DNA from: Aeoliella mucimassa
Lineage (GTDB): Bacteria; Planctomycetota; Planctomycetia; Pirellulales; Lacipirellulaceae
Reading direction: 5' to 3'
Length of the DNA: 64,000 nucleotides
Assembly: GCF_007748035.1 (NCBI RefSeq)
Contig: NZ_CP036278.1
Coordinates: 6,510,001-6,574,000, forward strand
Shown: positions 36,859 to 45,793 of the stretch, piece after piece
How the letters are laid out: the number at the start of each line of letters is the position of its first letter
Position numbering within the stretch: the first letter of the stretch is position 1
Translations under genes and position numbers: made by a program
The notes under the pieces: model-generated
Told to the model about the DNA's origin: nothing
Databases searched by the model: none
The model's input: the letters and a program-made list of their open reading frames with translations, nothing else

Positions 36859-36911
36859 GGGAAAGGCTCCGCAGAAAGGGATGCAAACGAGTGAGGGGAA
36901 CGTCGCAGTCG

Positions 36912-38384
36912 CTAATCTTTGGGGGTCTCGCTATCCGTGGTCTCGCTGGTTTCGCTGGGGGGAGTGGGCTCGGTGGTGTCGGTGGGAGTCTCGGGGGAGT
37001 CGCCTTTGTGATGGTAGTAGTCGTCCCATTCCTCCGGATGTGGCTCGCCGAGCATGCCAACGCTCTTGGCGACCAGCATCGAGACGGTCGCATCGCTGGT
37101 AACGTTAACCACGGTTCGCATCATGTCGAGCAACCGATCGAGAGCCAGAATCAGCGCCACGGCGGGAACCAGGTCGAGGTTGTTTTCGGTAGGAATCTGA
37201 CCCAGCACGACCACCAGCATCACGACCCCAGCGCTCGGCACCGCGGCGGTACCAATAGAGGCCAAAATGCATGTGAGCGCGATGCCAATAACCGTGGAAA
37301 CCGACAGCGTGACGTCGAACGCCTGGCAAATGAACACCGCTGCCACGCCCTGGTACAGGCTGGTGCCATCCATGTTGACGGTCGCGCCGATCGGGAGCAC
37401 GAAGCTCGCGACCTCTTCGTCGACTCCCAGGTGCTCTTCCACGCGTTCCATGGTCACTGGCAACGTGGCCGCGCTACTGCTGGTGCTGAAGGCGAGGAAC
37501 TGAGCAGGCGACAAACCGCGGAAGAACCAGGCGTAGCCTCGGCGGAGAAAAATCAACACCAACGCTGGGTAGAACACGAATACCATGATCGCCAGCCCTG
37601 AAGAAACACACACGAAGTAGACGAGCAACGCCCAGAACACACTCATCGAAGGGGTCTGCACCACCATCGAGGCCATCAGCGCAAACACACCGACTGGCGC
37701 GGCCAGCATAATCAGGTCGATCAGTTTCAGCACGATCTCGTTGAGGCTATCGAAAAAGTCTTTGACCGGCTTCGATTGCTCCGGCGGAACCAGCAGCAGG
37801 CCGACTCCAAAGAACAGCGCGAACGTGATCACCTGCAGCATGTTGCGATTATTGGCGGCCGCTTCCGTAAGATTCTCGGGCACCAAGTCCACCAGAGGCT
37901 GCAGCGGCCCTCGGGACTTCTGCTTGTTGGCTTCTTCAATTTTGCCCGAGGCATCGTCGGCGTAAGCGGCAATCAGTGTATCGCGGCCATCGGGATTGAT
38001 GTACTTGCCTGGCTTGACGATCAGCGCGATGCCGAGTCCCAGGAACACGGCTACCGAAGTCGTAATCAGATAGAGTCCGATCGTCCGCCCCCCCAGCGAA
38101 GAAAGGCGACTCAGGTCTTTCAGGTCGGTCACCCCTTTGATGAGCGAGGCAATGATTAACGGCACCGCGATCAATTTCAGCGCGTTGATGAAGATATCGC
38201 CGAACGGTTTCACCCAGGCGACGACGAACTCGGCCCCGGTGTTGATCCGGTCGCCTTTGGGAGTGAGTATCAACTCGCCAAGCTCATCCACTTTGTCGGA
38301 ACCCAACCACAAAGCAATTAACCCAGCAAAGATGCCGAGGGCCATGCCAATAAGAATCTTCCAGTGTAGCGCCAGCTTGGTCAT
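36912..38384 (-). CDS. Dicarboxylate/amino-acid:cation symporter (DAACS/SLC1 family)
   Basis: 490 residues with eight or more membrane helices and the hallmarks of the family: hairpin motif STSSSAATLPVT (301-311) and NMDGTSLYQG (337-346), which bind sodium and substrate, plus PSAGVVMLVVVLGQIPT in hairpin 2. These proteins import glutamate, aspartate or C4-dicarboxylates with Na+ or H+. An inserted loop at about 125-180 and a Thr/Glu/Pro-rich tail (about 460-490) make it longer than the typical 420-440. Substrate cannot be set from sequence. Confidence 0.95.
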   Translation of the reverse strand: MTKLALHWKILIGMALGIFAGLIALWLGSDKVDELGELILTPKGDRINTGAEFVVAWVKPFGDIFINALKLIAVPLIIASLIKGVTDLKDLSRLSSLGGRTIGLYLITTSVAVFLGLGIALIVKPGKYINPDGRDTLIAAYADDASGKIEEANKQKSRGPLQPLVDLVPENLTEAAANNRNMLQVITFALFFGVGLLLVPPEQSKPVKDFFDSLNEIVLKLIDLIMLAAPVGVFALMASMVVQTPSMSVFWALLVYFVCVSSGLAIMVFVFYPALVLIFLRRGYAWFFRGLSPAQFLAFSTSSSAATLPVTMERVEEHLGVDEEVASFVLPIGATVNMDGTSLYQGVAAVFICQAFDVTLSVSTVIGIALTCILASIGTAAVPSAGVVMLVVVLGQIPTENNLDLVPAVALILALDRLLDMMRTVVNVTSDATVSMLVAKSVGMLGEPHPEEWDDYYHHKGDSPETPTDTTEPTPPSETSETTDSETPKD

Positions 38385-38688
38385 GCGGTTCCTTCTTGCT
38401 TGCTAAAAGCTCGTCGAGGGGAGGGGTTGGCTTGGGTGGTGGGTGTTCGGCACGCGGGGTAGTTCGTCGGAAGTCCCCAATCCTAGGCATCCAAGGCTAC
38501 AGAACAACAGTAGTTTGGGAAGGACCGTCCCAGTTTATCGCATATTTTGCGCAGCTTGCAAAAATTACTCAAACATCCTGAATTGCGCACCCGATGTTAA
38601 TTTGCGTAGACACGGCAATATGTGCCGCCGTGAACCTGCCAGCATCGCAAGCAACTTGCACCCTAAGTAATGGAGTCAGATAGGTACC
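38385..38688. other. Divergent intergenic region
   Basis: About 300 bases that must hold promoters for both the symporter and the GAF/PP2C-like gene. The short inverted repeat TGGGA-AGGACCG-TCCCA lies near 38516-38532. No RNA element is recognised. Confidence 0.4.
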
Positions 38689-40062
38689 ATGGAACCGGGA
38701 ACCCACCAGCATTCGTTGCCACCAACTACGGTGTTCGCCGGCGTGGTGCCCCGCGTCCGTCCGCCGCAAGTCGCCACCTCCCCCACGGCGGCTAGTCAAC
38801 AGGCAACCGCCGACGCCCGTCGGCAAGCACTGAACCAGCGCCTGACTGCAGTCCTGCAGGGCCTGGTGCAGGGATTTGCCTGCGACGCGGCAACGTTCTA
38901 CGAACTGAACTCCAGCACGACGGAATTGCTGCTCCGCACTGAATATCACGCGGCCGAAACCGAGTCGGCCCCCGCGCGACGACCGCTGGCCACCGCACGA
39001 GCCGACGTGGCCGCACTCGCCGGAAGCGCGATTGTACTGGAAGACGACCTCGATGTCGCAGGTTGGCCGGTACCGATTTGGTGTGGTGCGGCCGTGTGCT
39101 TGCCGGTATCGAGCGACGAAACCATCCATGGCACGCTGTGGTTATACAGCAACGAGCCACGGGCATTTGCCGATGCCGAATTGCAACTAGCCGAAGTGGT
39201 AGCTGGCAGGTTGGCTGTGGAGTTGGAACTACATCGTTGGCGAACAGCAGGGAGTGCGGCAATCGATCCGGTCGCACCTTCCGAAACGCTCGCCAGCGAA
39301 AAACCAACGCCAAAGCCACCAGCAGAGCCACCAGCAGAGCCGGCTAAGGCTCCGCAGGCTCCGAAAGCCGCTGAGCAAAAGCCGACTTCCAACATCGTGA
39401 TGCCAAGGCTGGTGCGCCCGAACCTGGTCACTCAAAGCCAGGATTGGGAACTTGCCGGCATCAACTGCAACACTGATCTGGGTTCGTTCTACGACTGGCA
39501 AACGCTGGCCGACGGACGAACGTTGGTCACCAGTGGAGCCATCGGGCAATGCGACCACGAGTCGTGGCTCGAAGCGGCTCGCATCGCGTTGCGGGCGCAT
39601 GCCATGCAGTCGTTGGATGCTGGAGAGCTACTAACGAATGCCAACCAAACGTTGTGGTTGGCATCGCCCGGCGGCGAGGGACTCGCTGTGGCCGTGGCGT
39701 TGTTAGATGGCGACGGGGCACACGTTTCGGTAGCGGCGGCGGGCGAAGCAGGTATCGCGCGATGGAGAGCGGCCACCTGCGATTGGACACCCGCAAATTG
39801 CCCGCCGCTGGGATGGTCGGAACGCACGATCTACACACCGAAGAGCGCCGAGTTGGTGGTTCGCGAACGATTGATCCTGGCGACGGCTTCCGATAAGTTT
39901 CCCGCGCCTAACGCACTGATGCGTTTGGCCGACAAACTCCGGCACAACTCCCCCGCGGATCTACGTACGCTTCCCGGCAAGCGGGCGCTGCGGTTGTTCA
40001 GCGAAGCAGCTGGCACCATCGGTTTGCAGACCGCGAGCTTGGCGCTGGTTCGGCGTCGTTAA
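38689..40062 (+). CDS. GAF-domain protein with a PP2C/SpoIIE-like phosphatase domain
   Basis: 457 residues, soluble. About 45-190 reads as a GAF domain (QGLVQGFACDAATFYELNSS, VCLPVSSDETIHGTLWLYSNEPRAF, EVVAGRLAVELELHRW). A Pro/Ala/Lys linker follows (KPPAEPPAEPAKAP). About 245-455 resembles SpoIIE/RsbU phosphatases (DLGSFYDWQTLADGRTLVTSG, AVAVALLDGDGAHVSVAAAG, RERLILATASDKF), but several metal-binding Asp positions (for example the final DG) are changed. It may be an active or a non-catalytic signalling protein that acts on anti-sigma antagonists. Domain calls are by pattern. Confidence 0.72.
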   Translation: MEPGTHQHSLPPTTVFAGVVPRVRPPQVATSPTAASQQATADARRQALNQRLTAVLQGLVQGFACDAATFYELNSSTTELLLRTEYHAAETESAPARRPLATARADVAALAGSAIVLEDDLDVAGWPVPIWCGAAVCLPVSSDETIHGTLWLYSNEPRAFADAELQLAEVVAGRLAVELELHRWRTAGSAAIDPVAPSETLASEKPTPKPPAEPPAEPAKAPQAPKAAEQKPTSNIVMPRLVRPNLVTQSQDWELAGINCNTDLGSFYDWQTLADGRTLVTSGAIGQCDHESWLEAARIALRAHAMQSLDAGELLTNANQTLWLASPGGEGLAVAVALLDGDGAHVSVAAAGEAGIARWRAATCDWTPANCPPLGWSERTIYTPKSAELVVRERLILATASDKFPAPNALMRLADKLRHNSPADLRTLPGKRALRLFSEAAGTIGLQTASLALVRRR

Positions 40063-40077
40063 TCGACTCGGGGTCGC

Positions 40078-41145
40078 TTACTCCGCGACCTCGAGCGAAT
40101 GGTACGCGTTGGCCAAGGCCCCGATCACCGGGGCAGCATCGCCGCAGGCCGAGAACACAAAGTGCTCGAGGTTGCGGAAGCCATCCAAAGCGTGCTCGCG
40201 GTACGACTCTTCGGCCAATCGGAGGTAACGGCTGCGGACTTCGGGAGCGAGGTCGCATACGCCGCCGCCGATGACGATCATGTCGTAGTCGCCGAGGTAA
40301 TTGATATCGAGCAAGGCGATGCCGAGCGCGCGGGCTTGGTCGTCGAACAATTGTTGGGCCAGCGTGTCCCCAGCAGCGGCTAGTTCTCGCAGTCGCTTGG
40401 CTTTGTCGCGTACCGTGCCGGGCTGGCTATTCAGCGGATGGTCGCGCCATTCTTCAAGCTCCAACCGATAGCCGAGCTGATGGGCCAAAGCGGTGAGCGA
40501 CACGGCCGACTCTACGGTCGAGAATGCATTGCCGACCTTCAGCTCGCGATCGTGCTCGTAGCGGAACGCATCGGCCGGCAGCAGCAAATGACCTGCATGG
40601 CCAGCACGACCCTCGCGGCCGCGAACCACGCGGCCATCGCGCACCTCGCCACCTCCGAGCCCGGTGCCAACGATCACTTTGAACAGCGACTGCAGATCGG
40701 GATCGATGTCGGTACCGGCAGCCATGGCCGAGTAGGTGAGCTTGCCGCTACGAACGGAGTACTCGCCGAGCGCGGCCGCCTGACCGTCGCCGATGTACTG
40801 CACGTCGAGGTGATAACCACGGCCATCGAGCCCGTTTTCCAGGGCCAAGCGAATGTTGAAGCGGTCCCAGTATTCGGCCTTCAGGTTGGGGGTCTTCAGC
40901 AGCACGCCGTCGAGCGTCGCCGGGCCAGGGGTCGCGATGCACACAGCCGCGATCTCGTCGCCGGTACCGCCAAGCGATTCGAGCCCTTTCAGGATCGCCT
41001 CGACCACAGCATGAATCAGCGGGCCAGGGCCGGCTGCCGAGTTCGTATCGAACTGGTCCGACACGTACAGGATCTCGCAATTTTCATTACCGATGGCCAC
41101 CGTACTGGTGGTTCCGCCAACATCGATGCCAACTAGATAGCTCAC
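40078..41145 (-). CDS. ROK-family sugar kinase
   Basis: 355 residues. The ATP-binding start is YLVGIDVGGTTSTVAIGNE; other ROK features are CIATPGPATLDGVLLKTPNL, FKVIVGTGLGGGEVRDGRVVRG and DMIVIGGGVCDLAPEVRSRY. Family members phosphorylate glucose, N-acetylglucosamine or related sugars, or act as regulators. No helix-turn-helix is present, so it is an enzyme. The usual ROK zinc motif (CxCGxxGC) after GHxxH is missing: the segment reads GHLLLPADAFRYEHDRE. The gene is convergent with its left neighbour, 15 nt apart. Substrate unknown. Confidence 0.88.
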   Translation of the reverse strand: MSYLVGIDVGGTTSTVAIGNENCEILYVSDQFDTNSAAGPGPLIHAVVEAILKGLESLGGTGDEIAAVCIATPGPATLDGVLLKTPNLKAEYWDRFNIRLALENGLDGRGYHLDVQYIGDGQAAALGEYSVRSGKLTYSAMAAGTDIDPDLQSLFKVIVGTGLGGGEVRDGRVVRGREGRAGHAGHLLLPADAFRYEHDRELKVGNAFSTVESAVSLTALAHQLGYRLELEEWRDHPLNSQPGTVRDKAKRLRELAAAGDTLAQQLFDDQARALGIALLDINYLGDYDMIVIGGGVCDLAPEVRSRYLRLAEESYREHALDGFRNLEHFVFSACGDAAPVIGALANAYHSLEVAE

Positions 41146-41257
41146 GCCAGGCTCACAGTGAGAGAGAGAAAACTTGGATTGCCAAGCAACCAGTTTCGCG
41201 TGTCTTGGCCAGAAAGTCTAGCAGCCACGATTTCCGGCAATTTGCCGTCTTTCGGTG

Positions 41258-44200
41258 CTAGCGAATCGGTCCGATGGCCGGACGCGTCTGCGGCGTGGTG
41301 CCCCGTGGAACAGTCGCCTGCGGGGTATCTTGCTGGAATTCAATCGGGCTGCGGACGTCCTCGAGCTTGGTGTGATTGGTGCCCCGATGGTACTCAATCG
41401 AACCAGCTGGCACCGTCACGTATTGCCCGCTCTGCGGATCGCGATGGTAGATTACCGCATCTTGCTGGCCATCGCCTTTAAGCAAGAACAGGTCCTTGTA
41501 CTGGCTGTAACTGGCCGACGAGGCCTGCGCCTGGAACATGCCATTCTTCTCCGATCGGCCCTCGATCTCCACGTTGTAAAGCGCGCGAATCTCGAGCGGG
41601 CCGAGCTTCGACTCCTTGCTCATTAGTCGTCGGGCGACGGGGTCTTCGTTCACTTCCAACGTTTCGCAGGCCAGCGTAACCGTGTCGAAAGGCAACCGGT
41701 CGGGCGCGTGCAGCGGCAGCTCCTCCTGCCAGCCTTTCACCGGCCCGTACACGCTCTTCACTCGGCCATGGAACCGCACCACGCGTTGTTCGACGTTGCC
41801 GGTGAGGCCATCAGCAAAATCAACCCGCAGGAATCGCAGCTCTTTCTTCGTGGGAGTCGTCGAGGTCGGGCGCTGCGGCGTGGTGGTATTCGCCAGATCG
41901 GCGAAGTTCATTGAGCCGTCGCTCAGACGAATCGATCGCAGCGAGCCAGGCCCGGTGCCTTGCACGTTGCCGGTGAGTCGATCGTAGGTGAGTGTTTTGA
42001 GTTGGAAGCTCTCATGCGAGTTCGGCCCGTTCTCGTCGATGCCGCGATGATCGCCGAGCACGTTGCCTTCGAGCGCGACTTGGGCGACGTCGATCTTGCC
42101 GGCGGCCGATTCCTTGCCAAACTTCAGAGGAGCGGTGAGCAGGGCCACTGCGGTATCGGCTTGCACCCAGCCTTGCTGGCTCTCAGCCAGAATGCGCCCA
42201 GTGGCCACGATGCGTCGCCCGGCCGCGTCGAGCTTAGTTTGCCAGGTAAGGGTCACCGGAGTGGTGGTGCCGGCCGGCTCGCCAAATGCTTCGCCATTTA
42301 CGTTCATGGTGGCGACACCAGGGCCATTGATCCAGAACCGCCCGGTTTGTTGATCGGCATGGATCTGCTCGGCTGCCAACGTGAGTCCCCGGGCCGAGAT
42401 GGTCGCGGTGCCAGGCGTGCCGAGTTGCGGATCGTGCCGACCGAACACGGTGATCTTGGCCTCTTGGTCGAGTTGATCGACGGTGAGCCGAGTACCGCGG
42501 ACCTCGACAGGTTGTTCGTCGGGCTTGGCGGTTTGGGTTTCGCGGAACACCACGGAGCCTTCGCAACTTACCGCGGTCGGCTCGGCCGACTTGCCAGTGA
42601 GCGCCAGATCGAGCTGAATCTGATTGGCCGCCAAGTCGTACTTCGACGTTGGTTTATTGGGATCTTCCTCTCGATCGGCCGAGCTGGTCAGGCGGTTGGT
42701 CGGAGTGTTGGCCGCCGAGGCTTGCCAGGCGGCAAAGTCGCCCTGCAATTGATGCGTGGAACCGGAGAGCTTGGTGGAATCGAACACCACGTTGCCCGAT
42801 GCGAGCAACCGCTCGGGAAACACCGCCAGTTTGTTGGGGCTGTTGTCGAGTTCAATCGCGGCACCCTGCTCGCCATCGGCTGGCACTTCGCGAAGGGTAA
42901 GTTCCATCCGCTGGGCGGCAATCTTACCAAGGCGATGCGCGTCGATCACCGGATAGCCCGAGAGCAACAAGATCGGCTGCTCGTTCCGCCGGGTGAGTTG
43001 TAGCGGAACTTGGGTGCCTTCGCCTTCCTTCCAAGTGATGTCGATCACGCGATCCGCGCGGGCGACGTCGGGCACAGCCCGCAACCAGCCAGGACCAGCC
43101 ACTCGCAACTCGCCTAGCGGGCTGGGGGAGTCGTCGGCTGGCATCTGGTATTCGATGTAGGGAGCATGGATTTCACTGCCGCCATGTTTGAGCATCACCT
43201 CGCGGCCTTCGTCGAGCACGATTCGGCGGTCGAGCAGATGAATGAACACGCGGTTTGCTCGGGCTTCGGCTTGTTCGACCTGCGACTGCGCCCGCACCGG
43301 AAAACCCGTGGCGGTGAGCGACACCGGCTTGAACTGCCCCAACGCTTCGCGTTGCCGGCGGGCGACGTTGGGATCTTCCATCGCGATCGGCTTCCCTTCG
43401 TCGTCGACCGGCGAGAACTTGATCGATAGCTCGTCGCAGGCGATCTGGTCGTAAGCACCGACTGGCCGTAGCCGCTTGACCACCACTTTGCGATCGAGCG
43501 TTGCGATGTAGTTGAGCAGGTCGAAGTAGAATCGGCCTTCGCAAGTCACTTCGACATTCGCCTTGAAGTGGCTCTCAGGTTGCGTGCTCGAAGTTAGCCG
43601 CACCGCCGCGCTGCCACCCGAACTGTAGACCGTCCTGTCGTCGGGATTGATCTCAGGCTGCGCGTCGTCGAACAGATCGACTTCGCCCGGATCGAGTTCG
43701 AGCTTCACGTTCTTGAACACCTCGAGCGACTTGATGCCCACAATGCTCGGACCATGTTTGATGTGCTGATCGCGGAGCAGGCGGATCATCATCGACCGCC
43801 CCCGCCCGATGTTCGGCCCGATGCGAGCCATCACCTCGTCTTCGGTCTGAATGCGGGTGTCGTTCATTTCGAGGTTGCTGGTCTGGATCAGCAAGTCGTC
43901 CTCGATGCCCGGCAGGTCCATGTCGCTGCGAATGGTGATCTGACCGGGAAAACGGCCATACACAATCCGCCCAGCCTTGCCTTGAGCGGGCTGAAAGTCG
44001 TCGTCGAACTGCAGATGAGCACCGCCAGGGGCTTCGAGAATTACCGTCTCGCGCGGCGCACCGGAGCCGAATTCCCATTCTTTCGGCATCATCAAAATGG
44101 CGCACTCGTCGAGGTCGATGCTGCCGTCGTCGTGCCGACGATAGTCTTTCACGACCAGCATCAACGAGTCGATCCGCAAAACCTTGGGCGACGGTTTGGT

Positions 44201-44416
44201 GAGCGACCAATGTCCTTCTGGAAAATAGGCCGCCAGCAAGTCGTGGTAGCGACTAAAGGCATCGTAGCTGCTGTCGCGGGTTGCCTGATCGATGGCTTTC
44301 GCGTTGCGTTTCACCCCCTCGGGCTCGACCCATGGCACGACCGTCCACGCATACACTTGATAAGCCACCACCAAGACGGCCAGAGCAATCGTGCTGTGGA
44401 TGATACGTGAAAGCAT
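41258..44416 (-). CDS. Large LptC/LptA-like envelope protein
   Basis: 1052 residues with an N-terminal membrane helix (IIHSTIALAVLVVAYQVYAW), then a long beta-rich protein. Segments such as LTLAAEQIHADQQTGRFWINGPG, NVVFDSTKLSGSTHQLQGD and CDELSIKFSPVDDEG look like repeated OstA/LptA beta-jellyroll units, which carry LPS across the periplasm. Upstream on the same strand, 43 nt away, is a KpsF-type isomerase of the Kdo pathway, as in the kdsD-lptC-lptA order of other Gram-negatives. It is several times longer than LptA or LptC, so it could bridge the periplasm. Function is inferred from fold and neighbour; no homology search was possible. Confidence 0.6.
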   Translation of the reverse strand: MLSRIIHSTIALAVLVVAYQVYAWTVVPWVEPEGVKRNAKAIDQATRDSSYDAFSRYHDLLAAYFPEGHWSLTKPSPKVLRIDSLMLVVKDYRRHDDGSIDLDECAILMMPKEWEFGSGAPRETVILEAPGGAHLQFDDDFQPAQGKAGRIVYGRFPGQITIRSDMDLPGIEDDLLIQTSNLEMNDTRIQTEDEVMARIGPNIGRGRSMMIRLLRDQHIKHGPSIVGIKSLEVFKNVKLELDPGEVDLFDDAQPEINPDDRTVYSSGGSAAVRLTSSTQPESHFKANVEVTCEGRFYFDLLNYIATLDRKVVVKRLRPVGAYDQIACDELSIKFSPVDDEGKPIAMEDPNVARRQREALGQFKPVSLTATGFPVRAQSQVEQAEARANRVFIHLLDRRIVLDEGREVMLKHGGSEIHAPYIEYQMPADDSPSPLGELRVAGPGWLRAVPDVARADRVIDITWKEGEGTQVPLQLTRRNEQPILLLSGYPVIDAHRLGKIAAQRMELTLREVPADGEQGAAIELDNSPNKLAVFPERLLASGNVVFDSTKLSGSTHQLQGDFAAWQASAANTPTNRLTSSADREEDPNKPTSKYDLAANQIQLDLALTGKSAEPTAVSCEGSVVFRETQTAKPDEQPVEVRGTRLTVDQLDQEAKITVFGRHDPQLGTPGTATISARGLTLAAEQIHADQQTGRFWINGPGVATMNVNGEAFGEPAGTTTPVTLTWQTKLDAAGRRIVATGRILAESQQGWVQADTAVALLTAPLKFGKESAAGKIDVAQVALEGNVLGDHRGIDENGPNSHESFQLKTLTYDRLTGNVQGTGPGSLRSIRLSDGSMNFADLANTTTPQRPTSTTPTKKELRFLRVDFADGLTGNVEQRVVRFHGRVKSVYGPVKGWQEELPLHAPDRLPFDTVTLACETLEVNEDPVARRLMSKESKLGPLEIRALYNVEIEGRSEKNGMFQAQASSASYSQYKDLFLLKGDGQQDAVIYHRDPQSGQYVTVPAGSIEYHRGTNHTKLEDVRSPIEFQQDTPQATVPRGTTPQTRPAIGPIR

Positions 44417-44459
44417 GAAGGAGTAGTCCGAGGTCGAAGGCCGTGGGACGTCGAATAAC

Positions 44460-45554
44460 TTAGGCGACTTCGCTGTTGGAAGTCGGAGCAGGGAACACGC
44501 GAATCGTCGGTTCCTCGTCGGTCTCTACCGGCTGGCTGTTGAGTCCGCCCGAGCCTACCAGGTCGGTCACATCGATCATGCCGACGGGGCGACCATCGTT
44601 GTCGATCACCGGCAGCTCGCTGATTTTGCGTTCGGCCATGAGCTCGATGGCCACTTCGGTTTTCGAACCACACAGAATGCGAGCACAGCGTTTGGTCATC
44701 ACTTCGCTCACCGGTTTGTCGAACGCCTGCTCATGATGTCCTTCGACCAGGCGGGCCAGATCGCTGTCGGTAAAAATACCGCTTAGCTCGCCCGACTCCG
44801 AAACCAGCATCACCGCTCCGCTGCGGCGGCCAGGTTTGCTCGATTCGACAATCACTTCGCGAACCGTTTTGGTATCGCTAGCTAGTCGGCACTCCGAAAG
44901 CGTACGCATGTGGTCGTCCACCTTGCTAAGCTTGAAACCCAGGCTGCCACCAGGATGGTAGCGCGCGAAGTCCTCGGCCCGGAAACCAGCGAGCTTGCTG
45001 AGCACGAGCGCGAGCGCGTCGCCCAAGGCGAGCATCGCCGTGGTGCTGGTGCTTGGGGCGAGCCCCAACGAACAGGCTTCTTCGAGGTTGCCTAGCTCGA
45101 GCACCACGTCGGCCGCCCGACCAACTTTGGAATCGCGGGTCTTGGTAATGGCGATCATCGGCACTCGCATCTCGCGAAGCGAAGGGAGCAGCTGCACCAC
45201 CTCGCTGGTCTCACCGGATTGAGTGAGCATGAGCACGACGTCGTCTTTGCCGATGCGGCCGAGGTCGCCGTGGAAGGCTTCGGCTGGGTGCAGGTAATGG
45301 CTGCGGGTGCCGGTCGAGGCGAGCGTGGCCGCGATCTTCTGGCCCACGAGCCCCGCTTTGCCCATGCCGGTGACAATGACATTTCCGCGGGATCGTCGCA
45401 CCAGGGCGATCGCGTCGGTGACCGACTGATCGAGCGTGGTCGACAGTTTCCAGACCGCGACCGCTTCGAGCCGGAGCACTTCGCGTGCAGCACGGAGCTG
45501 GGCCGCGGTATCGAGTGGGTTCAGTTCGTTTTTCGTAAGGCGAGCGGCTTCCAT
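44460..45554 (-). CDS. Arabinose-5-phosphate isomerase, KpsF/GutQ/KdsD type
   Basis: 364 residues. The SIS domain shows VTGMGKAGLVGQKIAATLASTGT, then YLHPAEAFHGDLGRI and MLTQSGETSEVVQLLPSLR. Two CBS domains follow (about 222-330), with the GIFTDSDLARLVEGH and LPVIDNDGRPVGMIDVTDL motifs. It converts ribulose-5-phosphate to arabinose-5-phosphate, the first step to Kdo. The C-terminal tail of ~25 residues is extra. It precedes the LptC/LptA-like gene, which supports a role in LPS synthesis. Functional assignment is good, although GutQ-type duties cannot be excluded. Confidence 0.93.
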   Translation of the reverse strand: MEAARLTKNELNPLDTAAQLRAAREVLRLEAVAVWKLSTTLDQSVTDAIALVRRSRGNVIVTGMGKAGLVGQKIAATLASTGTRSHYLHPAEAFHGDLGRIGKDDVVLMLTQSGETSEVVQLLPSLREMRVPMIAITKTRDSKVGRAADVVLELGNLEEACSLGLAPSTSTTAMLALGDALALVLSKLAGFRAEDFARYHPGGSLGFKLSKVDDHMRTLSECRLASDTKTVREVIVESSKPGRRSGAVMLVSESGELSGIFTDSDLARLVEGHHEQAFDKPVSEVMTKRCARILCGSKTEVAIELMAERKISELPVIDNDGRPVGMIDVTDLVGSGGLNSQPVETDEEPTIRVFPAPTSNSEVA

Positions 45555-45793
45555 GCCAGTGTTCCTTGCGAACGGTGGGTGGGGTAACGGGAGTGCGCAA
45601 TCCCGCGCACGGGGCGGCGATTGTAGCGAGATCGCCAGAATGTGCCAACGTGATTCGGCAGGGGAAATTCGCCAGTTTGGTAAATGCTAGCAGCCTGCGG
45701 TGATAGCATTTGCTTGACAAAACCGGTGCTTAAAAATCATAATAATTAATAGATCTTACAGGCGGTGCTACTTTTTCTATTCGGCGGTCTCCC

